Source of the DNA: Burkholderiales bacterium
Lineage (GTDB): Bacteria; Pseudomonadota; Gammaproteobacteria; Burkholderiales; Burkholderiaceae_C
Direction of reading: 5' to 3'
DNA length: 64,000 nt
Assembly: GCA_947377275.1 (NCBI GenBank)
Contig: CANCFV010000005.1
Span: 1-64,000, forward strand
Position numbers and translations under genes: made by a program. Numbering within the stretch: the stretch's first letter is position 1; the number at the start of each line of letters is the position of its first letter. Shown one piece after another: positions 17,002 through 26,054 of the stretch. A model generated the notes under the pieces. That model saw only the letters and a list, made by a program, of their open reading frames with translations, had not been told where the DNA came from and ran no database searches.

Positions 17002-18546
17002 TCAGCGGCCTGCCAGCTTGAACACGGCCACGGCCTGCACCAGCTGCGCGGCTTGCACCTTGAGGCTCTCCGCAGCGGCGGCACTTTCTTCCACCAAGGC
17101 CGCGTTTTGCTGTGTCGTTTGTTCGAGCTGCATCACGGCCTGGCCCACTTGGTTGACCCCCGTGCTTTGCTCGGCGCTGGCCGTGCTGATCTCGCCGACG
17201 ATGTCGCTCACGCGCTGGATGGCGGTCACGATGTCGCTCATGGTCGCGCCAGCCTGGTCCACCAAAGAAGAGCCCTGCTCGACCTGCTCCACGCTGCTGA
17301 CGATCAGGGTTTTGATTTCCTTGGCCGCCTCGGCGCTGCGCTGGGCCAGCGAGCGCACCTCGCCAGCCACCACCGCAAAGCCACGGCCTTGCTCGCCGGC
17401 ACGAGCGGCTTCCACCGCCGCGTTCAAGGCCAGGATGTTGGTCTGAAAGGCGATGCCATCGATCACGGCAATGATGTCTGCGATCTTCTTGGAGCTGTTG
17501 TTGATCGTCTTCATGGTGTCGACCACCTGCCCCACGACCACGCCCCCCTTGGCCGCCACCTCAGAGGCACCCACGGCCAACTGGCTGGCCTGACGCGCGT
17601 TGTCCGCGTTGTTGCGCACGGTCGAGCTCAGCTCGTCCATCGTGGCCGCCGTTTGCTCCAGCGCCGATGCCTGGTGCTCGGTGCGCTCACTCAAATCGGC
17701 ATTGCCATGGGCGATCTCGGAGCTGGCGGTGGACACGCTCTCTGCATTGCTGCGCACATGGCCCACCACCTCCACGAGCTTGCCCTGCATGTCCTTGAGG
17801 GCCTGGATGAGGGTGCCGACCTCGTCGCTCGAGCTCACCACCAAGCGCGTGGTCAGGTCGCCCTTGGCCACGCCCTGAGCCGCCCGCAAGGCCTCTTGCA
17901 ATGGGGTTGTGATGCTGCGCGTCACGCGCCACGCCACCAAGCCACCGGCCAGCAAGGTGACCAAGCCCAGCACCAGCAGCCCCGTTTGGCTGGCGGTGTT
18001 GACGCGCATCACTTCCTGTGAGCGTTCGTCCATCTCACTGCGTTGATGGCTCACCAGCGCTTGCAGGGCACCAAGGTACGCCTTTGCAACGGGCACAAAA
18101 TCCTGTGTGAGGCGCTGCTCGGCCTCTTCATAGAGGCCATCCTTTTTAAGCTGGGTGATTTGGTCCCGCTTGGCGATGTAGTCGCGCCGCACAACCGCCA
18201 CCTCGTCAAACAGTTTTTTCTCTTCGGGAGAAGACAGCAATTTTGCGACGGCCTCTTGGTATCCGGTGCTCTGCTTGGTCGACTTGGCGACGTCATCGGC
18301 GAAAAAGGCCACCAAGCCGTTGTCGCGGCTCTTGGCCACCGCCATGGTCCGTCGCACGCCGGCGTTGACGTTGCTCGTCCAGTCACTGATCAAGCGCTCC
18401 TTGACCAACAAGGTCGACATCAGCTCTTGCGTGGCTTGTCCTGTGGCATGCAGGCGCCACAGGCTGATGGCCGTGATCAGGGTCACCAAAGACAGCACCA
18501 GGGCAAAGCCCAAGCTGAGCTTGCGACCAATGGACAAATTCTTCAT
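17002..18546 (-). CDS. Methyl-accepting chemotaxis protein
   Basis: Inner-membrane chemoreceptor of 514 residues. Order: membrane helix (about 10-30), periplasmic four-helix-bundle-like sensor (about 35-190), second helix (LLVLGLVTLLAGGLVAW), HAMP, then a long cytoplasmic coiled coil. The conserved hairpin tip (NILALNAAVEAARAGEQGRGFAVVA) is intact. There is no NWETF-type CheR tether at the C-terminus. The start is the ATG of MKNLSIGRKL; the tracked ORF has a spurious 44-residue extension. The ligand is unknown. It sits between puuB and the polyamine cluster, but nothing in it points to polyamine sensing. Confidence 0.93.
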   Translation of the reverse strand: MKNLSIGRKLSLGFALVLSLVTLITAISLWRLHATGQATQELMSTLLVKERLISDWTSNVNAGVRRTMAVAKSRDNGLVAFFADDVAKSTKQSTGYQEAVAKLLSSPEEKKLFDEVAVVRRDYIAKRDQITQLKKDGLYEEAEQRLTQDFVPVAKAYLGALQALVSHQRSEMDERSQEVMRVNTASQTGLLVLGLVTLLAGGLVAWRVTRSITTPLQEALRAAQGVAKGDLTTRLVVSSSDEVGTLIQALKDMQGKLVEVVGHVRSNAESVSTASSEIAHGNADLSERTEHQASALEQTAATMDELSSTVRNNADNARQASQLAVGASEVAAKGGVVVGQVVDTMKTINNSSKKIADIIAVIDGIAFQTNILALNAAVEAARAGEQGRGFAVVAGEVRSLAQRSAEAAKEIKTLIVSSVEQVEQGSSLVDQAGATMSDIVTAIQRVSDIVGEISTASAEQSTGVNQVGQAVMQLEQTTQQNAALVEESAAAAESLKVQAAQLVQAVAVFKLAGR

Positions 18547-18905
18547 ACAAGGTTCCAGGCGTTTGTGCCCGCCTTGCTCGAAATCGGCACCCAAATCACC
18601 GCGAGATCGCGCCAATACATCGGCGACGTCGGGGCGGCCAGGTTGGCGGCACCCTGTTATTCGACCAAGCCCACCCATTCTTAAGCCGCCACTGACGCGG
18701 TGGCGACCAAGGCTTCACAGTGCATCGTCATACCCCATGATGCTGTTGTGACCCGCAAACCGGCCAGTTCCGCATCGTCCAAAGGTACCGTTAAGCGTTA
18801 ACCGAAGTGGTTTTTTGAGCTTTGTGACACGGATTTTCTGGGCAACCCTCGTGCATCTCAGCGTCGCAACGGTTCAAATCATGGTCTGACATCAGGAGTT
18901 GGGCG
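18547..18905. other. 359-base divergent intergenic region
   Basis: Lies between the divergent chemoreceptor and dual-GGDEF genes and must hold both promoters. No gene is supported. A small inverted repeat, GTTAAgcgTTAAC (18790-18802), is visible; its significance is unknown. Confidence 0.4.
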
Positions 18906-21527
18906 TTGGGGCAGTTGGCAGTGAGCAAAGCGCAGTTGGCTTCGCCTGTGGGCGAGGGGCCGGTCAGCGACGTCGACCAAGCCTTGACGCTAGGCTTTGC
19001 CTGGCTGCGCTTCCCGCCCGCCCTGGAAGCCCGCTTCATGGAGGACAAGGCCGAGCAGCGCCTGTTGTTGGCCATGGTCTCGGGTCTGTCCGTCGCTGTG
19101 CTGTTCACCATCCCCCTTCTGTCGGACTGGTACATGGCGCCCGACATCATCGGCCTGTCGCTGTGGCTGCGCCTGCTGCTCTACCCCTGCGTCACGCTGT
19201 TGGGTCTGCAGTTCATGCGCAAATTGCCCATCCCGGTGCTCAACGAGTGGCTCATGGCCGCTGGCGGCATGCTGGCCATCGGCATCGAGGTGGTCTTGCT
19301 GGGCAGCAGCCAGTCACCTTGGGCCAGCGCGGGAGTGGTCATCCTCAGCCTGATCGCGGTTTGCACCTGCTCCATCACCCGCTTTTGGCCAGCCGTCGTG
19401 GTGTGCGTGAGCGCCTTTCTTGCTCACGTTCACCTTGTCAGCAGCCTGCCCGACCCGACCCAAGGCGCCCTGCCATTTTGCATGTCGGTGCTGCTGCTGA
19501 GCTCACTGAGCTTTGCGCTCTACGGCAACTACAAGCTCGAGCATGGCGAGCGCATGGCCTTCTTGCTCGACCTGCGCGAGGCCCGACTGGACGACGAGCT
19601 GCACGCCGCGCATGCCCACATCGCTCGCATGGCAACCACCGACGCCCTCACGGGCCTGGCCAACCGGCGCAACTTCGAAGCCTTCCTGGCCGCCGGCCTT
19701 CAGCGCGCGCAAGCGCAAGGGCTGCCGCTTGCACTCATCGTGGTCGACATCGACTACTTCAAACGCTACAACGATCGCTATGGCCACCAAGCCGGTGACG
19801 CCTGTCTGGTGAATGTCGCCCAGACCTTGAACCAGAGTTTGCGGCGCACCGGCGACCTCGTGGCCCGTTGGGGCGGTGAAGAGTTCGTGGTCGTGATGGT
19901 GGACGCCGATGCCGCCGCCGCCCAGGCAGCCGCCGAACGCATGCGCCAGGCCGTGCTGGACCTGAACCTCACCCATGCCGGTTCGCAATGCGCCGACGTG
20001 GTCAGCGTCAGCATGGGCCTGACCTCGCTGGTGCCCGACCGCCACACCCGCACACAAGACGTGTGCAGCCTGGCCGACGAGGCTCTGTACATGGCCAAGG
20101 CGCGAGGCCGCAACCAGGTCTGCCAGCACCAGGCCGACACAAGCCCTGTGCCCGGGGCCGCCACGCCACACCGCGCGTCATCGCACACCCAGCACGGAGC
20201 ACAGCCTGCGGTGGGTCAAAGCGAACACCCGAACGCGCCATTCGATGCGACCACGCCAGCTCCGCACGCCTCACCTGGCGAAGGTCTCACCGAATGGCGC
20301 CATGCACTGCGCCTGCTGGGCCTGGTGTTCAGCCCCAAGGTCTGGCATCCAGGAGCGCTGCGCTTTGAGCCTGCACGCGAAAGGCGCTTCCAGGCAGCCA
20401 CACGGGTGGCGCGCCTGTCGCACTTCTTGGTCAGTGGCGGTTTCGCCCTGATCGTCTACAACCTGTTCTTGCTGACCGACCGCCTCATGGTGCCCGATGC
20501 CTTTGACCAGGCTGTGTTGGTGCGCGTCAAGATACTCACGCCACTGGCCTTGATGCTGCTGTGCGTGGGGCACTTCGGACGCGCCTGGTGCCTGCGCCTG
20601 CCTGCGCAAGTGTTCGAGGTGAGCATGACCTTGACCGGCGTCTTTGCGGCACTGAGCCTGGGCTGGCTGGTCACCCAGTCACACAACGAAATGGCTTTGC
20701 TCTACCCAGCCGGCCTGGTGCCCATCCTGGTCTACGGCAACATCATCCAGCGCTTTCGCTTCGGGCACGCGCAGGCGTTTTCTGCAATCACGGTGGGCGT
20801 GGCCTTGATCTCGGCCTTCCAGGCCGACAACCACCCCGAGGCGCGCGCGGTACTCAGCATGCCCTTGTGCTTGCTGGTGGCCTTCATGGCTTTTCACACC
20901 CTGGTGATGAACTACCGCATGGAGTCGGATGAGCGCCAGCGCTTCCTGACCGGCGAGCGAGACGCCGCCTTGCGACGCGAGCTGGTCGCCTCGCAAGGCC
21001 GCCTCGAAACGCTGGCGCGGCAAGACACGCTGACCGGCTTGCCCAATCGGCGCCACGCCGACACCTTCTTGCAGCAACACTGGCAGAGCCTGACAACACA
21101 AGAAGCCCCCATGGGCCTGTTGCTGCTGGACGTGGACCACTTCAAGGCCTACAACGACCGCCACGGCCACCCAGCCGGCGACCAATGCCTGCAGCACGTG
21201 GCCAAGGTGCTGGCACAACACAGCACGCGGCCTCAAACCTGCTTGGCGCGGTGGGGTGGCGAAGAGTTCATCGTGATCCTGCCCGGCGCCACGGGCGAGC
21301 AGGCTTTGCAAGTGGCACAGGTGCTGCAGCAAGCGGTGCAGGCCACGGCCTTGCGGCACGAAGCCTCACCCACGGCGCATTGCGTGACCGTGAGCATTGG
21401 GGTGGCCTCATGCCGGACGCACGACCCCAGCTGGAGCATCGACGGCCTGATCGCGCAAGCTGACCAAGCCCTCTACCAAGCCAAGGCCCAAGGCCGCAAC
21501 CGCTGCGTGCTGGCGGCACCGGCCTGA
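18906..21527 (+). CDS. Double membrane-GGDEF protein (two full modules in tandem)
   Basis: An 873-residue protein made of two similar modules, each with about six membrane helices followed by a GGDEF diguanylate cyclase domain. Module 1 covers about residues 25-400 with signature RWGGEEF near 322; module 2 covers about 460-870 with RWGGEEF near 783. A Pro/Ala/His-rich linker of about 55 residues joins them. Domain 1 keeps the RxxD product-inhibition site (RTGD, five residues before GGEEF); domain 2 has RPQT instead and should lack it. Both membrane regions share a 'six-helix after a short amphipathic lead' layout. The tracked TTG start has AGGAG nine bases upstream; an in-frame ATG at 19039 is an alternative. 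Product: c-di-GMP, at the inner membrane. Confidence 0.88.
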   Translation: MGQLAVSKAQLASPVGEGPVSDVDQALTLGFAWLRFPPALEARFMEDKAEQRLLLAMVSGLSVAVLFTIPLLSDWYMAPDIIGLSLWLRLLLYPCVTLLGLQFMRKLPIPVLNEWLMAAGGMLAIGIEVVLLGSSQSPWASAGVVILSLIAVCTCSITRFWPAVVVCVSAFLAHVHLVSSLPDPTQGALPFCMSVLLLSSLSFALYGNYKLEHGERMAFLLDLREARLDDELHAAHAHIARMATTDALTGLANRRNFEAFLAAGLQRAQAQGLPLALIVVDIDYFKRYNDRYGHQAGDACLVNVAQTLNQSLRRTGDLVARWGGEEFVVVMVDADAAAAQAAAERMRQAVLDLNLTHAGSQCADVVSVSMGLTSLVPDRHTRTQDVCSLADEALYMAKARGRNQVCQHQADTSPVPGAATPHRASSHTQHGAQPAVGQSEHPNAPFDATTPAPHASPGEGLTEWRHALRLLGLVFSPKVWHPGALRFEPARERRFQAATRVARLSHFLVSGGFALIVYNLFLLTDRLMVPDAFDQAVLVRVKILTPLALMLLCVGHFGRAWCLRLPAQVFEVSMTLTGVFAALSLGWLVTQSHNEMALLYPAGLVPILVYGNIIQRFRFGHAQAFSAITVGVALISAFQADNHPEARAVLSMPLCLLVAFMAFHTLVMNYRMESDERQRFLTGERDAALRRELVASQGRLETLARQDTLTGLPNRRHADTFLQQHWQSLTTQEAPMGLLLLDVDHFKAYNDRHGHPAGDQCLQHVAKVLAQHSTRPQTCLARWGGEEFIVILPGATGEQALQVAQVLQQAVQATALRHEASPTAHCVTVSIGVASCRTHDPSWSIDGLIAQADQALYQAKAQGRNRCVLAAPA

Positions 21528-21550
21528 GCCGGGCACACCCGCCCGGCTCA
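21525..21550. terminator. Perfect 10-bp hairpin between convergent genes
   Basis: TGAGCCGGGC and GCCCGGCTCA form a perfect stem around a 6-base loop, beginning in the stop codon of the dual-GGDEF gene and reading the same on both strands. There is no U-tract, so it may act as an mRNA end-stabiliser or a weak bidirectional terminator. Confidence 0.5.
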
Positions 21551-21562
21551 GGGCACCAAGGC

Positions 21563-23080
21563 TCAGAAGCTCACGACCACAGAGGTGCCGACGAGCTGGT
21601 TGGTCTTCTTGTAGCTGTTGTCCTTGGTGTCCAGGAACACGGCGCCACTGGCGCGGTCCAGGCGGTACTCCACCTTGAACACCGTGTTGAGGTTGAAGGC
21701 GTAATTCAAGCCCAGGGTGAGCGCACTCCGATTGACGCCGCGATCGGTGTCCGTTTGGGCCCAACCGTTGTCACCCAAAGTGTAGGCAGGCCCAATGCCG
21801 TTGTGGTCGTCGGCCGTGGCGTAGGTCAACAAACCACCACCGTTTTTGCGGTTGGCGATGTAGTCGGCCCGCACGACGCCTTCCAACCAAGGCTCGAACT
21901 TGTAGGCCACCAAGCCAGAGATGCCAGACCAGTAGGCATCACGCAAGACGGTGTTGCCTTGGTCATCGGTGGTGGACGTGATCGACGCCTTCTTCTGACG
22001 GCCCAAACTCAACTGGCCTTGCACCGTCCAGTCGCCGCGGATGAAATAGCCATCGATCTCAAACAGGTCCACGCGCGAGTCACGCTGTGACACCACGTTG
22101 CCGTTCCCATCAACAACACCTTCCGAGCCGTTCTTGGTCTTGCCATGCACCCCCGCAAAGCCAAAGCCTTGGAACTCACCCTTGGCGTAGTCCACCCGAT
22201 ACGCCACCACAGGCGTCTTCTCTTTGGCGTTGCGTTTGCTGGTGTTCATGTTGGCCAGCATGCCTTTGACGATCCACTTGTCGCGCGTCAGCTCCAAGCC
22301 CGCACCCGTGTAGGCCGTGGGCAGGGTCAGGTCGAACAGCAGGTTGTGCGTGATCAGCTTGTTCTGCGTGGCCGGCAGGTACTCGTAGCCCGACCAGTCG
22401 GGGATGTGCCCCGCAATGAAGCGGGTTTGCAGGTCGGTCAAGGGCACCGACACCGATGCCTCGTGCACCAGCGACGACGAACTTTCGGCCACGGCCTGGG
22501 TGCCACGCTGAGGCGCCAGGGTCAGCCTCCAGCGTGAACCGCTGTCGGTTTCCTTGGTGATGTCGAGCACCGCCATGCCGATGTAGGAGTTGTCGTAGGT
22601 GTAGAGCCCATTGGCCACCGAGTTCAAGAACTGGAAGCCTGCCCGGTGCTGTCGCTGGTTATAGATGAAGGCCGGGTCTACATAACCACTGACCTTCAAA
22701 CCCTTGAAACCCAGCATGTCTCTGGCGTCTTCCAGGGCCTCGGTCTTGACGGCGATGCGGTTGAAGTCCTGCAACTGCTCGGGCGTCATGCCGGGCGCGA
22801 CGGGTTCGGGCGCAGGGGCTGCGGCCACCGCCGGGGTCGCCGCCACCGTCTTCGCCGTTTGGGCGTTTTGCTCAGCCTGTGCCGCCAGCTTCTTCTCCAA
22901 GTCCACCATGCGCGCCTTCAGGTCACGCAGCTCTTTGAGCAGTTCTTTGTTGGACTGCGCCTGCGCCGCCTGCGGGAAGGCCGCGGCAACGGCCAGAGCC
23001 AACACAGCAGCCTGAGGCGCCCAACGGCGCAGGCCCTGCGCCTCTCGACGAGGGCTGAGCAAGGGGGTCGGGTGGGTCAT
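21563..23080 (-). CDS. Outer-membrane porin-like protein (DUF3138 type)
   Basis: A 505-residue exported protein. It has a signal peptide ending at about AAQAQ, then a short coiled coil (LLKELRDLKARMVDLEKKLAAQAEQ) that probably trimerises or spans the periplasm. An Ala/Pro linker and a beta-barrel follow, ending in phenylalanine (VGTSVVVSF). Size and architecture match the DUF3138 family of Burkholderiales. It is the last gene behind potI on the same strand, so it may supply outer-membrane passage for the polyamine importer; this is inferred from position only. The 48-base gap to potI holds no clear terminator. Confidence 0.75.
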   Translation of the reverse strand: MTHPTPLLSPRREAQGLRRWAPQAAVLALAVAAAFPQAAQAQSNKELLKELRDLKARMVDLEKKLAAQAEQNAQTAKTVAATPAVAAAPAPEPVAPGMTPEQLQDFNRIAVKTEALEDARDMLGFKGLKVSGYVDPAFIYNQRQHRAGFQFLNSVANGLYTYDNSYIGMAVLDITKETDSGSRWRLTLAPQRGTQAVAESSSSLVHEASVSVPLTDLQTRFIAGHIPDWSGYEYLPATQNKLITHNLLFDLTLPTAYTGAGLELTRDKWIVKGMLANMNTSKRNAKEKTPVVAYRVDYAKGEFQGFGFAGVHGKTKNGSEGVVDGNGNVVSQRDSRVDLFEIDGYFIRGDWTVQGQLSLGRQKKASITSTTDDQGNTVLRDAYWSGISGLVAYKFEPWLEGVVRADYIANRKNGGGLLTYATADDHNGIGPAYTLGDNGWAQTDTDRGVNRSALTLGLNYAFNLNTVFKVEYRLDRASGAVFLDTKDNSYKKTNQLVGTSVVVSF

Positions 23081-23128
23081 GCGGCGTGGCTCCTTGTGTT
23101 GTCGGTCAAAAGGGTTGGGGGGCGGGCC

Positions 23129-23986
23129 TCAGCCCTTGGCGGCTTGCGCCATTTCCTGCAGCTTGCGTCGCTCGGCGCGAGCCAGGGCATAACTGCCCCC
23201 GATCACGGCCAAGGCCACCACGGCGATCACCACCGTGGCCACCGCGTTCACGCTGGGGTCGACCCCCAAGCGCGCCCGCGAAAAAATCACCAAAGGCAGG
23301 GTCGTTGAACCCGGGCCCGACAAGAAGGCTGACAGCACCACGTCGTCCAGCGACAGGGTGAAGGTCAGCAAAAAGGCAGAAGCAAGTGACTGCGCGATCA
23401 TGGGCAGCGTCACCAAGAAAAACACCTGCATGGGGCGCGCGCCCAGGTTCAAGGCGGCCTCTTCAAGCGAGGGGTTCAGCCCCTGCAAACGCGCTTGGAT
23501 CACCACCGTGGCGTAGGCCAGGCCCACCAACAAATGCCCCATCCAGATGGTGACCATGCCGCGCTCCGGAAAGCCCATCCAGCGCTGCATCGACACCAGC
23601 ATCAGCAGCAGCGACAGGCCCACGATCACCTCGGGCATCACCAGCGGCGCGTTGATCATGCCCACCATCAGCGTGCGCCCGCCAAAGCGCTTGTACTTGA
23701 CCAGCGCCAACGCCGCCAGCGTGCCCAGCACCACCGCCGCACAGGCCGTGAAAAACGCGATGCGCAGCGACAGCCACAGCCCCTCAAGGATCTCGGTGTC
23801 ATTCGCCAGCTTGCCAAACCACTGCAGCGTGAAGCCACCCCACACCGTGGGCAGAGGCGATTGGTTGAACGAATACACCACCAGCGCCAAGATGGGCAGG
23901 TACAAAAAGGCAAAGCCCAGCGCCAGCCAGGTGCGGGCCACCCACTGGCCTCGGCGCAGGTAGGCGGGGGTCTTGAACGCGCTCAC
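23129..23986 (-). CDS. potI: Putrescine ABC transporter permease PotI
   Basis: Inner-membrane permease of a polyamine ABC importer, 285 residues, with about six helices starting at WLALGFAFLYLPILALVVYSFN. The cytoplasmic EAA-type loop reads LEEAALNLGARPMQVFFLVTLP, as expected for contact with the ATPase. The true start is a GTG whose four bases overlap the potH stop (GTGA); the tracked ORF is extended upstream. It pairs with PotH to form the channel. Confidence 0.95.
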   Translation of the reverse strand: MSAFKTPAYLRRGQWVARTWLALGFAFLYLPILALVVYSFNQSPLPTVWGGFTLQWFGKLANDTEILEGLWLSLRIAFFTACAAVVLGTLAALALVKYKRFGGRTLMVGMINAPLVMPEVIVGLSLLLMLVSMQRWMGFPERGMVTIWMGHLLVGLAYATVVIQARLQGLNPSLEEAALNLGARPMQVFFLVTLPMIAQSLASAFLLTFTLSLDDVVLSAFLSGPGSTTLPLVIFSRARLGVDPSVNAVATVVIAVVALAVIGGSYALARAERRKLQEMAQAAKG

Positions 23987-24912
23987 CGTGAGCCCTCCTG
24001 CGCATCGGCCTGGGCCTTGTTGAACCAGGCCAGCGGCACAATGATCAGCAAGATCATCACCACCGCCACGCTCGAGGCCATGGGCCAGTCGTTGTTGGCG
24101 AAAAACTCGTCCCACAGCACGCGGCCGATCATCAAGGTCGATGGGCCACCCAGCAACTCAGGGATCACGAACTCACCCACACACGGGATGAACACCAGCA
24201 TCGAGCCGGCCACGATGCCCGCCTTCGACAGCGGCACCGTCACCTTCCAGAACGCCACCCAAGGGGTCGAGCCCAGGTCAGAGGCAGCCTCGAGCAGGCG
24301 CATGTCCATCTTCGAGAGGTTGGCGTACAGCGGCAAAATCATGAACGGCAGGTAGGTGTAGACCATGCCCAGCACCAGCGAGAACGACGTGTTCAGGTAA
24401 GCCCCTGGCCCGGGGATCACACCAAACGCCATCAAGGCCTGGTCCACATGCAAAGCATTGAGGGCCGTGGCCACCCAACCGCCTTCGCTCAGCAGCCCCT
24501 TCCACGCATACACGCGCAGCAAGAAGCTGGTCCAAAACGGCAGCATCACCATCATCAACAGCGCGGGCTGCACCGCACTCGATGCACGCGCCATGAAATA
24601 GGCAAAGGGGTAGCCCACCAGCAGGCAAAAGGCCGTGGTGATGGCGGCGTATTTCAGGCTGGCCAGGTAGGTCTTGAAGTACAGGTCGTCTTGCGTGATG
24701 AAGAGGTAGTTGCTGAGCTTGAGCTGCAGGCGCAAAACGCCATCGCTCCAGGTGATCAGGTCTTTGAAGACCACTGTTTCCATCTCAGAAACACTGATCT
24801 TCAGGACGATCAAAAACGGCAGCGCAAAAAACACCAGCAGCCAGGCGTAGGGCACGCCGATCAAGGTGCGCTCTGACCACTTTAGGCGGGGGGTGTGCGA
24901 TGCGCTGGCCAT
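23983..24912 (-). CDS. potH: Putrescine ABC transporter permease PotH
   Basis: Second permease of the polyamine importer, 309 residues, six predicted helices (the first is VPYAWLLVFFALPFLIVLKI). The EAA loop is LLEAASDLGSTPWVAFWKVTVP. I place the start at ATG 24912 (MASASHTP), 11 bases after the potG stop; the tracked start is 16 codons upstream and overlaps potG. It overlaps potI by four bases. Confidence 0.95.
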   Translation of the reverse strand: MASASHTPRLKWSERTLIGVPYAWLLVFFALPFLIVLKISVSEMETVVFKDLITWSDGVLRLQLKLSNYLFITQDDLYFKTYLASLKYAAITTAFCLLVGYPFAYFMARASSAVQPALLMMVMLPFWTSFLLRVYAWKGLLSEGGWVATALNALHVDQALMAFGVIPGPGAYLNTSFSLVLGMVYTYLPFMILPLYANLSKMDMRLLEAASDLGSTPWVAFWKVTVPLSKAGIVAGSMLVFIPCVGEFVIPELLGGPSTLMIGRVLWDEFFANNDWPMASSVAVVMILLIIVPLAWFNKAQADAQEGSR

Positions 24913-24923
24913 GGCGTGCGCGC

Positions 24924-26054
24924 TCAACGTGTGAGGACCACGTGGGCCAACGGGCTCCACCAGGCAAAGGCTTCGTCGCCCCAGCTCAGGGCGTCGTCGG
25001 GGTGGCGCTCGGTGTTGCTTTGGCTGACCTTGAGCAAGGCGCCACTGGCCAACTGCAGGTGGTACACCGTGCTGGCCCCGAAATACACCATGTCTTTGAC
25101 GGTACCCTTGACCTGGTTGAGTGGCGCGGGTGGCTCGCCCACCTCTGGCACCGGCGGCCTGCGCGAGATGCGGATTTTTTCAGGGCGCAAGGCCACGCTC
25201 ACCGGCATGCCTTCGTGGCCCGTGATGCCATGGCCCACGTAGTGGCGCACATCGGCACAGGCCACCTCGCAGTGGTCGGCCTGGTCCACCACCAAGTTGC
25301 CATCCATCAAGTTCACGTTGCCGATGAAGTCGGCCACAAAGCGCGTGGCGGGCGTTTCATAAATCTCGCGGGGTGTGCCCACTTGCAGAATGGAGCCCTC
25401 GCTCATGATGCCGATGCGGCTGGCCATGGTCATGGCCTCTTCCTGATCGTGCGTGACCATCACGCAGGTCACGCCCACGCCTTCGATGATGTTGACCAGC
25501 TCGATCTGGGTTTCCTCGCGCAGCTTCTTGTCGAGCGCGCCCAGGGGCTCGTCGAGCAACAAGAGCTTGGGCTGCTTGGCCAGCGAGCGGGCCAGGGCCA
25601 CACGCTGCTGTTGTCCGCCCGACAACTGGTGCGGCTTGCGTTGCGCGAACTTCGCCAATTGCACCAGCTTGAGCATGGCCTCGACGCGCGATGCGACCTG
25701 CTCTTTGGGCAGGCCTTCGCGCTTGAGGCCAAAGGCGATGTTCTCCCACACCGACAGGTGCGGGAAGAGCGCATAGCTCTGGAACATCATGTTGATGGGG
25801 CGCTCGTAAGGCGCCAGCCCGGCCAGGTCTTGGCCGCCCAAGGTGATGCGGCCCGAGCTGGGTGAATCGAAGCCCGCCAGCATGCGCAGCAGCGTGGTCT
25901 TGCCGCAGCCACTCGAGCCCAGCAGCGCGAAGATCTCGCCCTGCTGGATGTCGAGCGAGACGTTGTCGACCGCGCGGAAGACACCACCGTCTTTGCTGCC
26001 AAAGTCTTTGACAACACGCTCGATGCGCAGGTAACCGGCGGCCTCTGTGTTCAT
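24924..26054 (-). CDS. potG: Putrescine ABC transporter ATP-binding protein PotG
   Basis: ATPase that drives the polyamine importer from the cytoplasmic side, 376 residues. Walker A is LGSSGCGKTT, the ABC signature is LSGGQQQRVALARSLA, Walker B is LLLLDEPLGALD, and the switch histidine is in VTHDQEEA. A C-terminal TOBE domain follows (about residues 240-370). Its ATG overlaps the potF stop by one base (TGATG), which implies translational coupling; a GTG one codon earlier is the tracked start. Confidence 0.96.
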   Translation of the reverse strand: MNTEAAGYLRIERVVKDFGSKDGGVFRAVDNVSLDIQQGEIFALLGSSGCGKTTLLRMLAGFDSPSSGRITLGGQDLAGLAPYERPINMMFQSYALFPHLSVWENIAFGLKREGLPKEQVASRVEAMLKLVQLAKFAQRKPHQLSGGQQQRVALARSLAKQPKLLLLDEPLGALDKKLREETQIELVNIIEGVGVTCVMVTHDQEEAMTMASRIGIMSEGSILQVGTPREIYETPATRFVADFIGNVNLMDGNLVVDQADHCEVACADVRHYVGHGITGHEGMPVSVALRPEKIRISRRPPVPEVGEPPAPLNQVKGTVKDMVYFGASTVYHLQLASGALLKVSQSNTERHPDDALSWGDEAFAWWSPLAHVVLTR

